Source: Streptacidiphilus sp. PB12-B1b (GTDB taxonomy: Bacteria; Actinomycetota; Actinomycetes; Streptomycetales; Streptomycetaceae). Taken from it: DNA of 64,000 nt. Position numbers and translations under genes: made by a program. Position 1 is the first letter of the stretch. The number at the start of each line of letters is the position of its first letter. The stretch covers positions 5,828,001-5,892,000 of the forward strand of contig NZ_CP048405.1 in the NCBI RefSeq assembly GCF_014084125.1, in the 5' to 3' direction. Positions 25,680-34,173 of this stretch are shown in pieces. A model generated the notes under the pieces. That model was not told where the DNA came from. It searched no databases and was given only the letters and a program-made list of their open reading frames with translations.

Positions 25680-25855
25680 CGCTTCCGGTCCCTGGTCCGG
25701 ATGAAGTCGCCGAACTCCAGGTCGCCCTCCAGCAGCCGGCCGACCACGAAGCCGACCGCGCCCAGCGCGGCGACCAGCAGGAAGGCGCCGAAGCCGCCGA
25801 AGTAGCCGGCGAAGGCGAGCGCCATGCCGACGGCGGTTCCGAACGCGGGCAGCAT
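25676..25855 (-). CDS. Small membrane protein, DUF2273-like
   Basis: A 59-residue peptide with two hydrophobic stretches (AVGMALAFAGYFGGFGAFLLV and AALGAVGFVVGRLLEG) and a basic end (RTRDRKR). Small DUF2273-type membrane proteins sit next to asp23 and amaP in many Gram-positives. Its start overlaps the asp23 stop by one base. Confidence 0.7.
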   Translation of the reverse strand: MLPAFGTAVGMALAFAGYFGGFGAFLLVAALGAVGFVVGRLLEGDLEFGDFIRTRDRKR

Positions 25856-26310
25856 CACTGGACCCTGCTCTCGGAGGACTCGTCCTCGTCCTGCTCGTCG
25901 GGCAGGTGCACGTCGTTGACCGAGATGTTGCACTCGACCACCTGGAGGCCGGTGCTCCGCTCGACCGCCTCGATCACATGGCTGCGGACGGACCGGGCCA
26001 CCGTGTGGATCGGCACGTCGTACTCGACGATCAGGTCGATGTCGAGCGCCGCCTGCTTCTCGCCGACCTCGGCCTTGACGCCCTTGGAGACGTTGGGCCG
26101 GGTGCCGGGCACGCGTTCGCGGACGGCGCCGAAGCCGCGCGAGCCGCTGCCGAGCGCATGGATCCCCTCGACCTCGCGGGCCGCCATCCCGGCGATCTTC
26201 TCGACCACGCCCACCGCGATGGTGGTGCGGCCGCGGTCACCGGGCGGCGTGGACGGGGCGGAGTCCCCGGTACCGGGGCTGTGGGGGGTCGGCTTGGCGA
26301 TGTCGGTCAT
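25855..26310 (-). CDS. Asp23/Gls24 family envelope stress response protein
   Basis: A 151-residue protein with a disordered Pro/Thr-rich start and an Asp23 domain from about residue 27 (TTIAVGVVEKIAGMAAREVEG, GVKAEVGEKQAALDIDLIVEYD, SHVIEAVERSTGLQVVECNI). It is first of the operon, with GAGGGAG before the ATG. Asp23 proteins gather at the membrane through AmaP and respond to envelope stress. Confidence 0.88.
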   Translation of the reverse strand: MTDIAKPTPHSPGTGDSAPSTPPGDRGRTTIAVGVVEKIAGMAAREVEGIHALGSGSRGFGAVRERVPGTRPNVSKGVKAEVGEKQAALDIDLIVEYDVPIHTVARSVRSHVIEAVERSTGLQVVECNISVNDVHLPDEQDEDESSESRVQ

Positions 26311-26467
26311 CAGGGCTCCCTCGTCGGGCGGTCCGCCCGGCCAGCGCCGCCCGGCGCGCGGCGGCGCGACGGCACTGACCAGGCAAGTCACGGCAACCCT
26401 AGGAGCGCCGCGGAAGGCCGGCCAAGCGGACGGTCCGAACGGGTGAACCCGGCCGGAGCCCTCAGCG

Positions 26468-26488
26468 GTGACCCCCGCGCGGGGTCAC
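26468..26488 (-). terminator. Hairpin overlapping the enoyl-CoA hydratase stop
   Basis: GTGACCCC (26468-26475) pairs perfectly with GGGGTCAC (26481-26488) around CGCGC. The stem includes the stop codon of the minus-strand enoyl-CoA hydratase gene. It probably separates this gene from the Asp23 operon. Confidence 0.55.
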
Positions 26489-27300
26489 TCCCCCACGCCC
26501 GCCAGGTCGCGCAGCCGGCGGACCTGCGCGGCCCGCTCGGCGGCCTGCTGCTCCTCGTGGCTGCGCCCGCCCGCGCCCTGGAGCAGCGCCTTGGTCTCCA
26601 CCAGCGCGTCGCGCGGGGCGGCCAGCAGCGCGGCCGAGAGGTCGGCGACGGCGGCGTCCAGCTCGGCGGCCGGGACGGCCACATTGGCCAGGCCGATCCG
26701 GACCGCCTCCTCGGCCTGGACCCAGCGGCCGGTGCCGCAGATCTCCAGGGCGCGGGCGGGGCCGACCAGGTCCACCAGGGGCTTGGTCCCGGCCAGGTCG
26801 GGGACCAGGCCGAGCACGGTCTCGCGCATGGCGAACTGTACGTCGTCAGCGACCACCCGCAGGTCGCAGGCGAGCGCCAGCTGGAAGCCGGCCCCCACCG
26901 CGTGGCCCTGGACGGCGGCGACGCTGACGATGTCGGGACGGCGCCACCAGGTGAACGCCTGCTGGAAGCCGGCGATGGCCGCGTCGCCGTCGCCGGTGGC
27001 GAGGTCGAGCAGGCTGGACTCGCCGGGGATGCCCTCGGGCGTGAACATCGCCCGGTCCAGGCCGGCCGAGAAGGAGATGCCCTCGGCGCGCAGCACCACC
27101 AGCCGGACGCTGCCGGGCAGAGCCCGGCCGATGGCGGCCAGGGCCCGCCACAGCGCGGGCGACTGGGCGTTGCGGCGCTCGGGCCGACACAGCGTCACCG
27201 TGGCGACGGCGTCGGCGACCTCCAGCCGTACGCCGGTCTGCTCCCACTCGGCGGGGTCGGCACCGGGGCCGGGCTGCGTGGTGCGGGCGGGACTGGACAC
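26485..27300 (-). CDS. Enoyl-CoA hydratase/isomerase family protein
   Basis: A 271-residue crotonase-fold protein. The oxyanion-hole regions are AEGISFSAGLD and VQGHAVGAGFQLALACDLRV; the position usually holding the first catalytic Glu reads GAGFQLA, and the second region is METVLGLVPDLAGTKPL-like, where an Asp may act. The exact reaction (hydratase, isomerase or other) is uncertain. A GTG start with GGAGGT upstream was chosen. An operator-like repeat precedes it. Confidence 0.85.
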   Translation of the reverse strand: MSSPARTTQPGPGADPAEWEQTGVRLEVADAVATVTLCRPERRNAQSPALWRALAAIGRALPGSVRLVVLRAEGISFSAGLDRAMFTPEGIPGESSLLDLATGDGDAAIAGFQQAFTWWRRPDIVSVAAVQGHAVGAGFQLALACDLRVVADDVQFAMRETVLGLVPDLAGTKPLVDLVGPARALEICGTGRWVQAEEAVRIGLANVAVPAAELDAAVADLSAALLAAPRDALVETKALLQGAGGRSHEEQQAAERAAQVRRLRDLAGVGE

Positions 27301-27317
27301 GGGTACCTCCAGCAGCA

Positions 27318-27347
27318 GGGTATGTAAGCTACTGAAGAGTAATACCC
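27318..27347. promoter_or_regulatory. Operator-like AT-rich inverted repeats upstream of enoyl-CoA hydratase
   Basis: GGGTAT (27318-27323) and ATACCC (27342-27347) enclose TACT-GAAG-AGTA (27330-27341). The stretch is AT-rich against its surroundings and lies 18-47 bases upstream of the GTG start, the expected place for promoter and repressor. A TetR- or FadR-type lipid regulator is plausible but unproven. Confidence 0.45.
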
Positions 27348-27443
27348 GTGACACGACGTTCGGCGGCCGGGTGGGAGGCCGCAGAACCGGTCACTCCCCC
27401 AACCGCCGAGCGCCGGGGTCGATCGTTCGGACCGTGACCTGGG

Positions 27444-27677
27444 TCAGGATCCGGCTGCCGTGACAGCCTTGGACTTACCGCGCGTGGCGCCGCCGCGACC
27501 GCGAAGGGAAACCCCGGACTCGCTGAGCATGCGGTGGACGAATCCGTAGGAACGGCCCGTCTCCTCCGCCAGTGCCCTGATGCTCGCACCGGAGTCGTAC
27601 TTCCGCTTCAGCTCGGTTGCGAGCTTGTCCCGTGCGGCACCAGTCACCCGGCTGCCCTTTTTCAGAGTCTCGGCCAC
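27444..27677 (-). CDS. Small helix-turn-helix protein
   Basis: A 77-residue basic protein with an HTH (KLATELKRKYDSGASIRALA, then GRSYGFVHRMLSESG) and a Gly/Arg/Lys-rich tail (RGRGGATRGKSK). Nearly identical small proteins occur across Streptomyces. The fold resembles resolvase-type HTH_23/38 domains, and it may bind DNA structurally or as a regulator. A GTG start with GGAGG five bases upstream was chosen; the frame runs much further upstream without family sequence. Confidence 0.8.
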   Translation of the reverse strand: MAETLKKGSRVTGAARDKLATELKRKYDSGASIRALAEETGRSYGFVHRMLSESGVSLRGRGGATRGKSKAVTAAGS

Positions 27678-28040
27678 CCGTGCCTCCTCGTAGCAAGTGC
27701 TCTGTCGGAATCCCATGATCACCCATGGGGGGCGTCCTGGCCACCCATTCCGCAAGGTCAATACCGGGAAATTCCGATCGAAGGGGCGTTCCCGCGTGCA
27801 GGCTGAGCGCCCGTCGTCCGCCTTCGCGCCCCCTGTGAGAACTGTGGGGGGCAAGTGAAAATGCTGATCAGCAGCGGTAAATGGCGAATGCACTTGATTG
27901 TCGGACGGCACGGAAAACGGGCCCGTAGGCCGATCCGGCGAAGTGCCGGGCGATATGAACTCTTCTGGTCCAGATGCATGATCCCCCGACTACGGAGCAG
28001 TCGGGGGACCACGGCGGCCGGGTAGGGCCGCCGCCGGGCG
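27678..28040. other. 363-bp intergenic region between HTH gene and ABC-F gene
   Basis: It is unusually AT-rich for this genome between about 27840 and 27980, so it probably holds the HTH gene promoter. Its right end holds the two hairpins of the ABC-F terminator. I see no convincing gene; frames across it have poor codon bias. Confidence 0.5.
27982..28033 (-). terminator. Tandem hairpins downstream of ABC-F gene
   Basis: Hairpin 1: 28012-28019 with 28026-28033 (8 bp). Hairpin 2: 27982-27991 with 27999-28008 (10 bp, 7-base loop). Both follow directly after the stop at 28041 of the minus-strand ABC-F gene. Confidence 0.75.
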
Positions 28041-29639
28041 TCAGGCCAGCGAGACCAGGTCGCCGTAGCTCTCGTTCCACAGGTCCTCGACGCCGTCCGG
28101 CAGCAGGATGATCCGCTCCGGCTCCAGCGCGCGCACCGCGCCCTCGTCGTGGGTGACCAGCACCACCGCGCCGGTGAAGGAGCGCAGCGCCCCCAGGATC
28201 TCCTCCCGGCTGGCCGGGTCGAGGTTGTTGGTGGGCTCGTCCAGCAGCAGCACATTGGCGCTGGAGACCACCAACGTGGCCAGGGCGAGCCGGGTCTTCT
28301 CGCCGCCGGAGAGCACCCCGGCCGGCTTCTCCACGTCGTCCCCGGTGAACAGGAAGGAGCCGAGGATCTTGCGCACCTCGACCAGGTCCATGTCGGGCGC
28401 GGCGGAGCGCATGTTCTCCAGGATGGTCCGGTCGTTGTCCAGGGTCTCGTGCTCCTGGGCGTAGTACCCGATCTTCAGGCCGTGACCGGGGATGACCTCG
28501 CCGGTGTCGGGCTGCTCCACGCCCGCGAGCATCCGCAGCAGCGTGGTCTTGCCCGCGCCGTTCAGGCCCAGCACGACAACCTTGGAGCCCTTGTCGATGG
28601 CCAGGTCGACGTCGGTGAAGATCTCCAGCGAGCCGTAGGACTTGGACAGGCCGGAGGCGGTCAGCGGGGTCTTTCCGCAGGGCGCCGGGTCGGGGAAGCG
28701 GAGCTTGGCGACCCGGTCGCTCTGGCGCACGGCCTCCAGCCCGGAGAGCAATTTCTCGGCGCGCCGGGCCATGTTCTGCGCGGCGACGGTCTTGGTCGCC
28801 TTCGCGCGCATCTTGTCAGCTTGGGAGTTAAGCTGCGAAGCCTTCTTCTCGGCGTTGGCGCGCTCGCGCTTGCGCCGCTTCTCGTCCGCCTCGCGCTGCT
28901 GCTGGTAAAGCTTCCAGCCCATGTTGTAGATGTCGATGCAGGTGCGGTTGGCGTCCAGATAGAACACCTTGTTCACGACCGTCTCGACCAGCTCGATGTC
29001 GTGCGAGATGACGATGAAGCCGCCGCGGTACGTCTTCAGGTAGTCCCGCAGCCACACGATGGAATCGGCGTCCAGGTGGTTGGTGGGCTCATCCAGCAGC
29101 AGCGTGTCGGAGTCGGAGAAGAGGATGCGGGCCAGCTCCACCCGGCGGCGCTGGCCGCCGGAGAGGGTGTGCAGCGGCTGGGCCAGGATGCGGTCCGGCA
29201 GGCCCAGGCTGGCCGCGATGGTCGCCGCCTCGGCCTCGGCGGCGTAGCCGCCCTTGGTGAGGAACTCGGTCTCCAGCCGCGAGTACTTCTTCATCGCGTC
29301 GTCGCGGGTCGCGCCCTTGCCGGTGGCCATCTTCTCCTCGGCGATGCGCATCTTGCGCAGCACCGAGTCCAGCTCGCGGGCGGACAGGATGCGGTCGCTG
29401 GCCAGGACGTCCAGGTCACCGGTGCGCGGGTCCTGCGGCAGGTAGCCGACCTCGCCGCTGATGGTGACCGTGCCCCCGGCCGGGGAGCCCTCGCCCGCGA
29501 GGACCTTGGTCAGCGTGGTCTTCCCGGCGCCGTTGCGCCCGACGAGGCCGATGCGGTCCCCGGGCGCGACCCGGAAGGTCGCCGACTCGATCAGGATGCG
29601 GGCGCCGGCGCGCAGTTCGATGGCGTTGGCGGCGATCAT
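28041..29639 (-). CDS. ABC-F family ATPase (ribosome-associated type)
   Basis: A 532-residue protein with two ABC domains and no membrane part. Walker A motifs are GRNGAGKTT (about 35-43) and GLNGAGKTT (about 347-355); signatures are LSGGQRRRVELAR and LSGGEKTRLALA; Walker B regions end LLLDEPTNHLD and LLLDEPTNNLD. The charged linker between them (about 255-310, KRRKRERANAEKKASQ) is the P-site tRNA interaction motif seen in translation factors. It is a housekeeping-type ABC-F; antibiotic resistance is not indicated. Confidence 0.92.
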   Translation of the reverse strand: MIAANAIELRAGARILIESATFRVAPGDRIGLVGRNGAGKTTLTKVLAGEGSPAGGTVTISGEVGYLPQDPRTGDLDVLASDRILSARELDSVLRKMRIAEEKMATGKGATRDDAMKKYSRLETEFLTKGGYAAEAEAATIAASLGLPDRILAQPLHTLSGGQRRRVELARILFSDSDTLLLDEPTNHLDADSIVWLRDYLKTYRGGFIVISHDIELVETVVNKVFYLDANRTCIDIYNMGWKLYQQQREADEKRRKRERANAEKKASQLNSQADKMRAKATKTVAAQNMARRAEKLLSGLEAVRQSDRVAKLRFPDPAPCGKTPLTASGLSKSYGSLEIFTDVDLAIDKGSKVVVLGLNGAGKTTLLRMLAGVEQPDTGEVIPGHGLKIGYYAQEHETLDNDRTILENMRSAAPDMDLVEVRKILGSFLFTGDDVEKPAGVLSGGEKTRLALATLVVSSANVLLLDEPTNNLDPASREEILGALRSFTGAVVLVTHDEGAVRALEPERIILLPDGVEDLWNESYGDLVSLA

Positions 29640-29693
29640 GGTGAGGTCACTCCCGGGACGGCACTGGCGCGGGCCGTCGACACCGGGCCCAGC

Positions 29694-30452
29694 TCAAGGG
29701 GCCCAGTCTACCGGGGGCGGGCCGCTGTCACCGCCCTGCGGGCGCGGGTGCGGCGGCGGGAGCCCGGGCGCCGCGCCCGCCGCCCCGGGCGCGGACGGCG
29801 GCCCGGCGGGCCGGTCCGCCACGATCTGCCAGCGGCGGCCGTCGCGGCCGAAGCCCTCGACCGTGCCGTGGGCAGCGCAGGGACGGGACACCACCACCGT
29901 CTGCCCGATCAGCCGGGCCCGGCCGGGGTCGTACCCGCAGCCCGGCGGCGGCAGGGTGTCGGTGCGGATCGCCCCGTCCGATGTGGTGTACGTCACCACC
30001 AGGCCGGGGGTGAGCACCAGGAACTCCCGTCCGGCGTCGAACGGCGCCAGCAGCACCCCCGGCCCGCCGGCGCGGCTGCGGCGCAGCTCCGCCAGCCACC
30101 CGGCCAGGCCCGGCACGAACCGGTGCCAGCGCACGGCGGGCTCGTCCGGGCTCATCCCGGTGAGCATGCCGTCGTCCCAGACCGCCACCGTCGTCCCGGC
30201 CATGCCGACCAGCCGCAGCGGGGTGCGGCCCGGCCGGCGGTAGGACCAGGCGGAGCGGCCGCTGCGGCGGTCGTACGCCTGGACCGAGCCGTAGCGCCCC
30301 GGCCGCAGGGCGTCGGCGGAGGCGGCGTCGGCGGAGCGAGCGACCAGGTCGTCGCCGAACGGCGCCGGGCGGTGGTCCCGGACGGCGCTGCCGAGCAGCG
30401 CGGTCGCCAGGAGCGCCAGCGGGGCGAGGAAGCCGAGGAGGGCGGTGCGCAT
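29694..30452 (-). CDS. Secreted or membrane-anchored protein of unknown function (beta-propeller-like)
   Basis: A 252-residue protein with an N-terminal signal/anchor (TALLGFLAPLALLATALLGS) and a Pro-rich end. The body contains repeats such as GSVQAYDRRSGRSAWSYR and GTVEGFGRDGRRWQIV that recall PQQ-like propeller blades (G-x-V-x-A-x-D-x2-G). With only about three blades visible it is short for a full propeller. I recognise no named family. Confidence 0.65.
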   Translation of the reverse strand: MRTALLGFLAPLALLATALLGSAVRDHRPAPFGDDLVARSADAASADALRPGRYGSVQAYDRRSGRSAWSYRRPGRTPLRLVGMAGTTVAVWDDGMLTGMSPDEPAVRWHRFVPGLAGWLAELRRSRAGGPGVLLAPFDAGREFLVLTPGLVVTYTTSDGAIRTDTLPPPGCGYDPGRARLIGQTVVVSRPCAAHGTVEGFGRDGRRWQIVADRPAGPPSAPGAAGAAPGLPPPHPRPQGGDSGPPPVDWAP

Positions 30453-30502
30453 GGATCGACGTTAGGCGGTGTCAGGGCATATGAACCGCTTTGCCCACAT
30501 AA

Positions 30503-30544
30503 GCCGGTCGGGTGCGGCGCGCGGCGCGGGCCGGTCGGGTGCGG
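30503..30544. repeat. 15-bp direct repeat between lone secreted protein gene and ynfA
   Basis: GCCGGTCGGGTGCGG occurs at 30503-30517 and 30530-30544, 27 bases apart start to start. It lies downstream of the ynfA-like gene and upstream of the secreted-protein gene. The role is unknown. Confidence 0.45.
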
Positions 30545-30567
30545 TCCTCGGGAGCGGACGGGAGCGG

Positions 30568-30900
30568 TCAGGCGCGGGGCTGACAGATGATCACAGCGGC
30601 CCCGGCCAGGCAGACGCAGGCGCCGGTCAGGTCCCAGGCGGTGGGCCGGAAGCCGTCCAGGACCATGCCCCAGGCCAGCGAACCGGCCACGAACACCCCG
30701 CCGTAGGCGGCCAGCACCCGGCCGAAGGCGGCCTCCGGCTGGAGCGCGGCGACGAACCCGTACGCGCCGAGGGCCAGCACCCCGACGAGGGCGTACTGCC
30801 AGCCGCGGTGCTCCCTGACGGACTGCCAGACCAGCCAGCAGCCGCCGATCTCGGCCAGGGCGGCGAGGACGAACAGCAGGATCGAACGTACGAGGGTCAC
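30568..30900 (-). CDS. YnfA/UPF0060 family small membrane protein
   Basis: A 110-residue protein with four membrane segments. The opening [44 protein letters not shown] and the end [14 protein letters not shown] are typical of UPF0060/YnfA, a group related to small multidrug resistance transporters. Confidence 0.92.
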   Translation of the reverse strand: MTLVRSILLFVLAALAEIGGCWLVWQSVREHRGWQYALVGVLALGAYGFVAALQPEAAFGRVLAAYGGVFVAGSLAWGMVLDGFRPTAWDLTGACVCLAGAAVIICQPRA

Positions 30901-31033
30901 CCCGCCAGCCTAGGCGCAGCGCCCGGCGCGGGCTCCGCCGCCCGGCGGTCACGGGAGTGTCCTGCGAGGTGGCGGCGGTGACGCCGCCTACGGTGGGAGG
31001 CCGGGCCAGGGGCGAGCGAGCGATGGAGGGCCG

Positions 31034-32314
31034 ATGCGGCGGTGGCGGGTGCTGCTGACGTTGCTGACCGTACTGTGCACCGGGCTCGGACTGGTGGCGC
31101 TGACCACCGGGGCCCCCAAGGCGCCGCCGGGCATCGCCGAGGACAGCTCGGACGGGCCCGACGAGACCGCGCTGCCGCCGCACGCCGTGCCGTTCGGGCT
31201 GTTCCTCGGCTCGGACGAGTCGGACTCGGCCGAGGCCATGGTCAGCCAGTGGCTGGGCGGCGCGCCGATCCGGGTCGGCCACACCTACCTGCCCGGCAAC
31301 TACTGGAACGACATCGAGGGCAGCCCGTCCCTGCTGGGCGCCTGGGCCGTGTGGAAGGCGCAGACGCCGGACCGGCTGCTGGTGATCGGTACGCCGATGC
31401 TCCCCGACAACGAGGGCGGCCTGGACGACGACCAGGTCCGGCGGCTGCTGCGGCAGGGCGCGGAGGGCGACAACGACGCGCACTTCACCACCCTCTCCCG
31501 GCGGCTGGTGGCCCTGGGCCTGTCCGACGCGGTGCTGACGCTCGGCTGGGAGATGAACGGCACCACCTACACCAGCCGCTGCGGCCCCGACCCCGACGCC
31601 TGGAAGAGCTACTGGCGCAGGATCGTCACCGCGATGCGCTCCGTCCCCGGACAGCACCTGAGGTTCGACTTCACCCCCACCCGGGGCGCCGACGCCCACC
31701 CCTGGCCGGACTGCTACCCCGGCGACGACGTCACCGACGTCATCGGCATGGACAGCTACGACATGGCCGCCGACGACCCGGACGCCACCGCGGACTTCGA
31801 CTCCTACATCCACGAGCCGTACGGCCTGCTGGCGCAGGTGCGCTTCGCCCGGCAGCACGGCAAGCCGGTGTCGTACCCGGAGTGGGGCATGTACAACCGG
31901 GGCGACGACCCGGCCTACGTCCAGCGGATGCTGGACTGGATCGGCACCCACGACACGCTGTACCAGACCGTGACCGACTACTGCCCGCACGGCGTGTGGC
32001 GCTGCCCGAGCAACCCGCAGGCCAGCGGGGTGTTCCGGAGGATGCTCAGCGCCACCCCGACGCCTTCCGCCGCCGGATCGGCACCGGCCTCGGGATCGGC
32101 GTCGGCGTCGGGATCGGGATCGGCGTCGGGATCGGCTTCCGCGTCGGCGTCGGCATCGGCTTCCGCGTCCGGATCGGGCACGGCGGCTCCCGCTCCGGCC
32201 CGGACGCAGACGCCGACTCCCTCGCCCGCGTCGGCGGCCTCGGCCCCCGCCGGGGGCCCGGGCGCGTCGGGCACGCCCGGCGGGGCGGGCCCGACGCGGT
32301 CGTCAGCCGCGTAG
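31034..32314 (+). CDS. GH26-like secreted glycanase with low-complexity tail
   Basis: A 426-residue protein. A signal/anchor (residues 4-26) precedes a TIM-barrel-like domain (about 50-340) with GWEMNG (Glu173, acid/base candidate) and YPEWGM (Glu283, nucleophile candidate), the spacing and context of GH26 mannanase-type enzymes. A tail (343-426) of Ser/Ala/Gly/Pro repeats follows; it may cross the wall or be glycosylated. The gene is convergent with, and overlaps by 12 bases, the exopolysaccharide operon, so a role in trimming that polymer is likely. Confidence 0.78.
   Translation: MRRWRVLLTLLTVLCTGLGLVALTTGAPKAPPGIAEDSSDGPDETALPPHAVPFGLFLGSDESDSAEAMVSQWLGGAPIRVGHTYLPGNYWNDIEGSPSLLGAWAVWKAQTPDRLLVIGTPMLPDNEGGLDDDQVRRLLRQGAEGDNDAHFTTLSRRLVALGLSDAVLTLGWEMNGTTYTSRCGPDPDAWKSYWRRIVTAMRSVPGQHLRFDFTPTRGADAHPWPDCYPGDDVTDVIGMDSYDMAADDPDATADFDSYIHEPYGLLAQVRFARQHGKPVSYPEWGMYNRGDDPAYVQRMLDWIGTHDTLYQTVTDYCPHGVWRCPSNPQASGVFRRMLSATPTPSAAGSAPASGSASASGSGSASGSASASASASASASGSGTAAPAPARTQTPTPSPASAASAPAGGPGASGTPGGAGPTRSSAA
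32079..32182. repeat. Microsatellite-like repeat coding Ser/Ala/Gly tail
   Basis: A run of imperfect 6-base units (TCGGCG, GGATCG and TCGGGA types) within the GH26-like gene encodes alternating Ser-Ala/Ser-Gly. Such runs expand and contract easily, so tail length probably varies between strains. Confidence 0.7.
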
Positions 32315-33436
32315 CGTGCGCAGCCGGGCGCGGACGGCGGCGAGCCAGGGCGCCCGGGCCCGCAGCGACCGCAGGACCGTGCGGCGCAGCCGGGCACCGG
32401 CCGCGTACAGGGCCACGGCCGGGCCGCCGCCGAGCAGCAGCCGCTGGTTCCCGGCCCGGTCCGGACGCCAGCGCTGCTTGTAGGGCTCGTCCCCGCGCAG
32501 CAGGCTGACCTCGCTGCGGCCGGCCTCGGCGGCGTCGGCGAGGCTCTCGCGGAACAGCATCCCGGCGATGTCGATCCGGTCGCGGGCCTCGGGGTGCACC
32601 CCGTAGAAGTAGAGCGCGGCCAGGTCGGGCCCGTGCAGTTGCAGGTCGCTGGCGATGAGCCGGCCGTCCAGCCGGTACTGCCGGATCAGCGCCCGGTCGG
32701 TCGCGGTCATCCGTCCGGCTGCCCGGCGCAGGTGCTCGGCGAAGCGGTCGCGCAGGTGCTCCGGGGTGGCCCCGCGTCCGCGCCACTGGAGTTCGTGCAG
32801 CGTCAGCAGTTCGCCGACGGCCGCGGGGACCTCCTCCGGCGGCACCTGCCGGGTCTCGACCCCGGCCTCCACCAGCCGGCGCAGCTTGACCCGGGTGCGC
32901 TGGGCGGTGCGTCCGGGCAGCCGACCGAGCAACTCCTCGACCGGGACGCCGGGCAGGTGCTGGCACATGGAGTCGGGCAGGGTGCGGGCCGCGCCCGGCC
33001 AGTGGGCGACCAGGTGCTGCGCGGCGGCGTCCGGGCGCAGCTCGCGCAGGTCCACCACCGCCCAGGGCCGGGTCAGGCCCAACTCCCGCCCCAGCGTGCG
33101 GACCAGGAACGCCGCCGCCTGGTCGGCGTGCTCGTCGTCGACCAGGACGTCGAGGAAGTCGGTGAGCCCGAAGCCGATCGGCACCAGCCGGGGCAGCAGT
33201 CGGTGACGGACCATCAGCGGGGCTGCTGCGACCAGCAGTTCACCCCGACGGACCGTCACCAGCCGCAGCGTGCCGGGCCTTCCGTACGACTGCCACCAGG
33301 AGCAGAGCCAGGCGTGGCTCTGGAACGGGGTGGCCGGGGCGCAGCGGTCGAGCAGGTCGTCCCACTCCTCGGCCAGCGCCTCGAAGGCGGCGGTGTCGCG
33401 GTGGACCTCGGTGGTCCACTGGACCGGGGCGGTCAC
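32303..33436 (-). CDS. CelD/FemAB-like GNAT acyltransferase of exopolysaccharide cluster
   Basis: A 377-residue protein of the BioF2-like double-GNAT type (Acetyltransf_6), once called CelD for its link to cellulose synthesis. Visible are FQSHAWLCSWWQSYG and LRLVTVRRGELLVAAAPLM in the first half and LIASDLQLHGPDLAALYFYGVHPEARD and SLLRGDEPYKQRW in the second, the typical family signatures. It may acylate the sugar polymer or its precursor. A GTG start overlaps the Wzz-type gene by 4 bases, so it closes the operon. Confidence 0.82.
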   Translation of the reverse strand: MTAPVQWTTEVHRDTAAFEALAEEWDDLLDRCAPATPFQSHAWLCSWWQSYGRPGTLRLVTVRRGELLVAAAPLMVRHRLLPRLVPIGFGLTDFLDVLVDDEHADQAAAFLVRTLGRELGLTRPWAVVDLRELRPDAAAQHLVAHWPGAARTLPDSMCQHLPGVPVEELLGRLPGRTAQRTRVKLRRLVEAGVETRQVPPEEVPAAVGELLTLHELQWRGRGATPEHLRDRFAEHLRRAAGRMTATDRALIRQYRLDGRLIASDLQLHGPDLAALYFYGVHPEARDRIDIAGMLFRESLADAAEAGRSEVSLLRGDEPYKQRWRPDRAGNQRLLLGGGPAVALYAAGARLRRTVLRSLRARAPWLAAVRARLRTLRG

Positions 33437-34173
33437 CGGCGGGCCTTGGCAGTGGGGCGTTCGCGCGCGGCCCCCCGCTCCGGCTCGTCCTCCCGATCGG
33501 CCAGCGGCCGGGGCTGCGGCAGCTCGGCCCCGCCCCCGCCCTCGGACCCGGCCCCGCCCCCGGCCGCGACTGCGGCGTCCGCCGCGTCGGTGCCGACGGC
33601 GTTCTCGACGTCCGACTCCGCTGCCGGGCCGCCTCGCTGACGGGCCATCAGGGCGAGGCCGCCGAGCAGCACTCCGGCCGCCGTGCCGACCGCCAGGTCG
33701 ATCGAGCGGGAGGGCGAGCTCGGCCCGGCCGGGGCCGCGGCGGTGGCGAAGGGCAGCAGCTTCACGCCGGTCTGGGCGGTGGTGGCGTTGCCGAAGGCCA
33801 CCAGCGAGCGGGCCACCGCGTTGGCCTCCTGGGCCGCCAGGCGGGCGCGTCCGGCGGTGCCGGTGATCTGGATCATCGGCGCGTCCGGCGAGGTGACCGC
33901 CTCGACCCGGCCGGTCAGCTCGGACAGCGGGACGCCGGTCCGCGCGGCGGCGGCCAGCAGGATCTCCGGCTGGGCGATGATCCGCCCGTACGCCTGGGCG
34001 AAGTCCACCGCGGCGGCGCTGTCGGCGCCGCTCTGCGGCACGGCCATCACATAGGCGCTGGACTGGTACGAGGCCGGGGCGACCAGGGCGTAGCCGCCGC
34101 CGCACAGCGCCCCCAGCGGCACCGCTGCCAGCATCGGCCACCAGTGGCGCAGGCTGCGGTCAGTGTTGAACAT
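33433..34173 (-). CDS. Wzz-type chain-length/polysaccharide co-polymerase protein
   Basis: A 246-residue protein with the co-polymerase layout: an N-terminal membrane helix (about 12-32), an extracytoplasmic domain (35-155) and a second helix (about 160-178), then an acidic, Gly/Ala-rich tail. It has no C-terminal tyrosine kinase, unlike many Gram-positive versions. It should set polymer length with the Wzy protein. The start at MFNTDRS has GGAG and overlaps the glycosyltransferase end by 14 bases. Confidence 0.75.
   Translation of the reverse strand: MFNTDRSLRHWWPMLAAVPLGALCGGGYALVAPASYQSSAYVMAVPQSGADSAAAVDFAQAYGRIIAQPEILLAAAARTGVPLSELTGRVEAVTSPDAPMIQITGTAGRARLAAQEANAVARSLVAFGNATTAQTGVKLLPFATAAAPAGPSSPSRSIDLAVGTAAGVLLGGLALMARQRGGPAAESDVENAVGTDAADAAVAAGGGAGSEGGGGAELPQPRPLADREDEPERGAARERPTAKARR

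Noticed and set aside
28041-29639. ABC-F protein as an antibiotic resistance factor
   Set aside because: It has a short charged linker and housekeeping-type motifs, and no antibiotic cluster adjoins. A resistance role is not supported.
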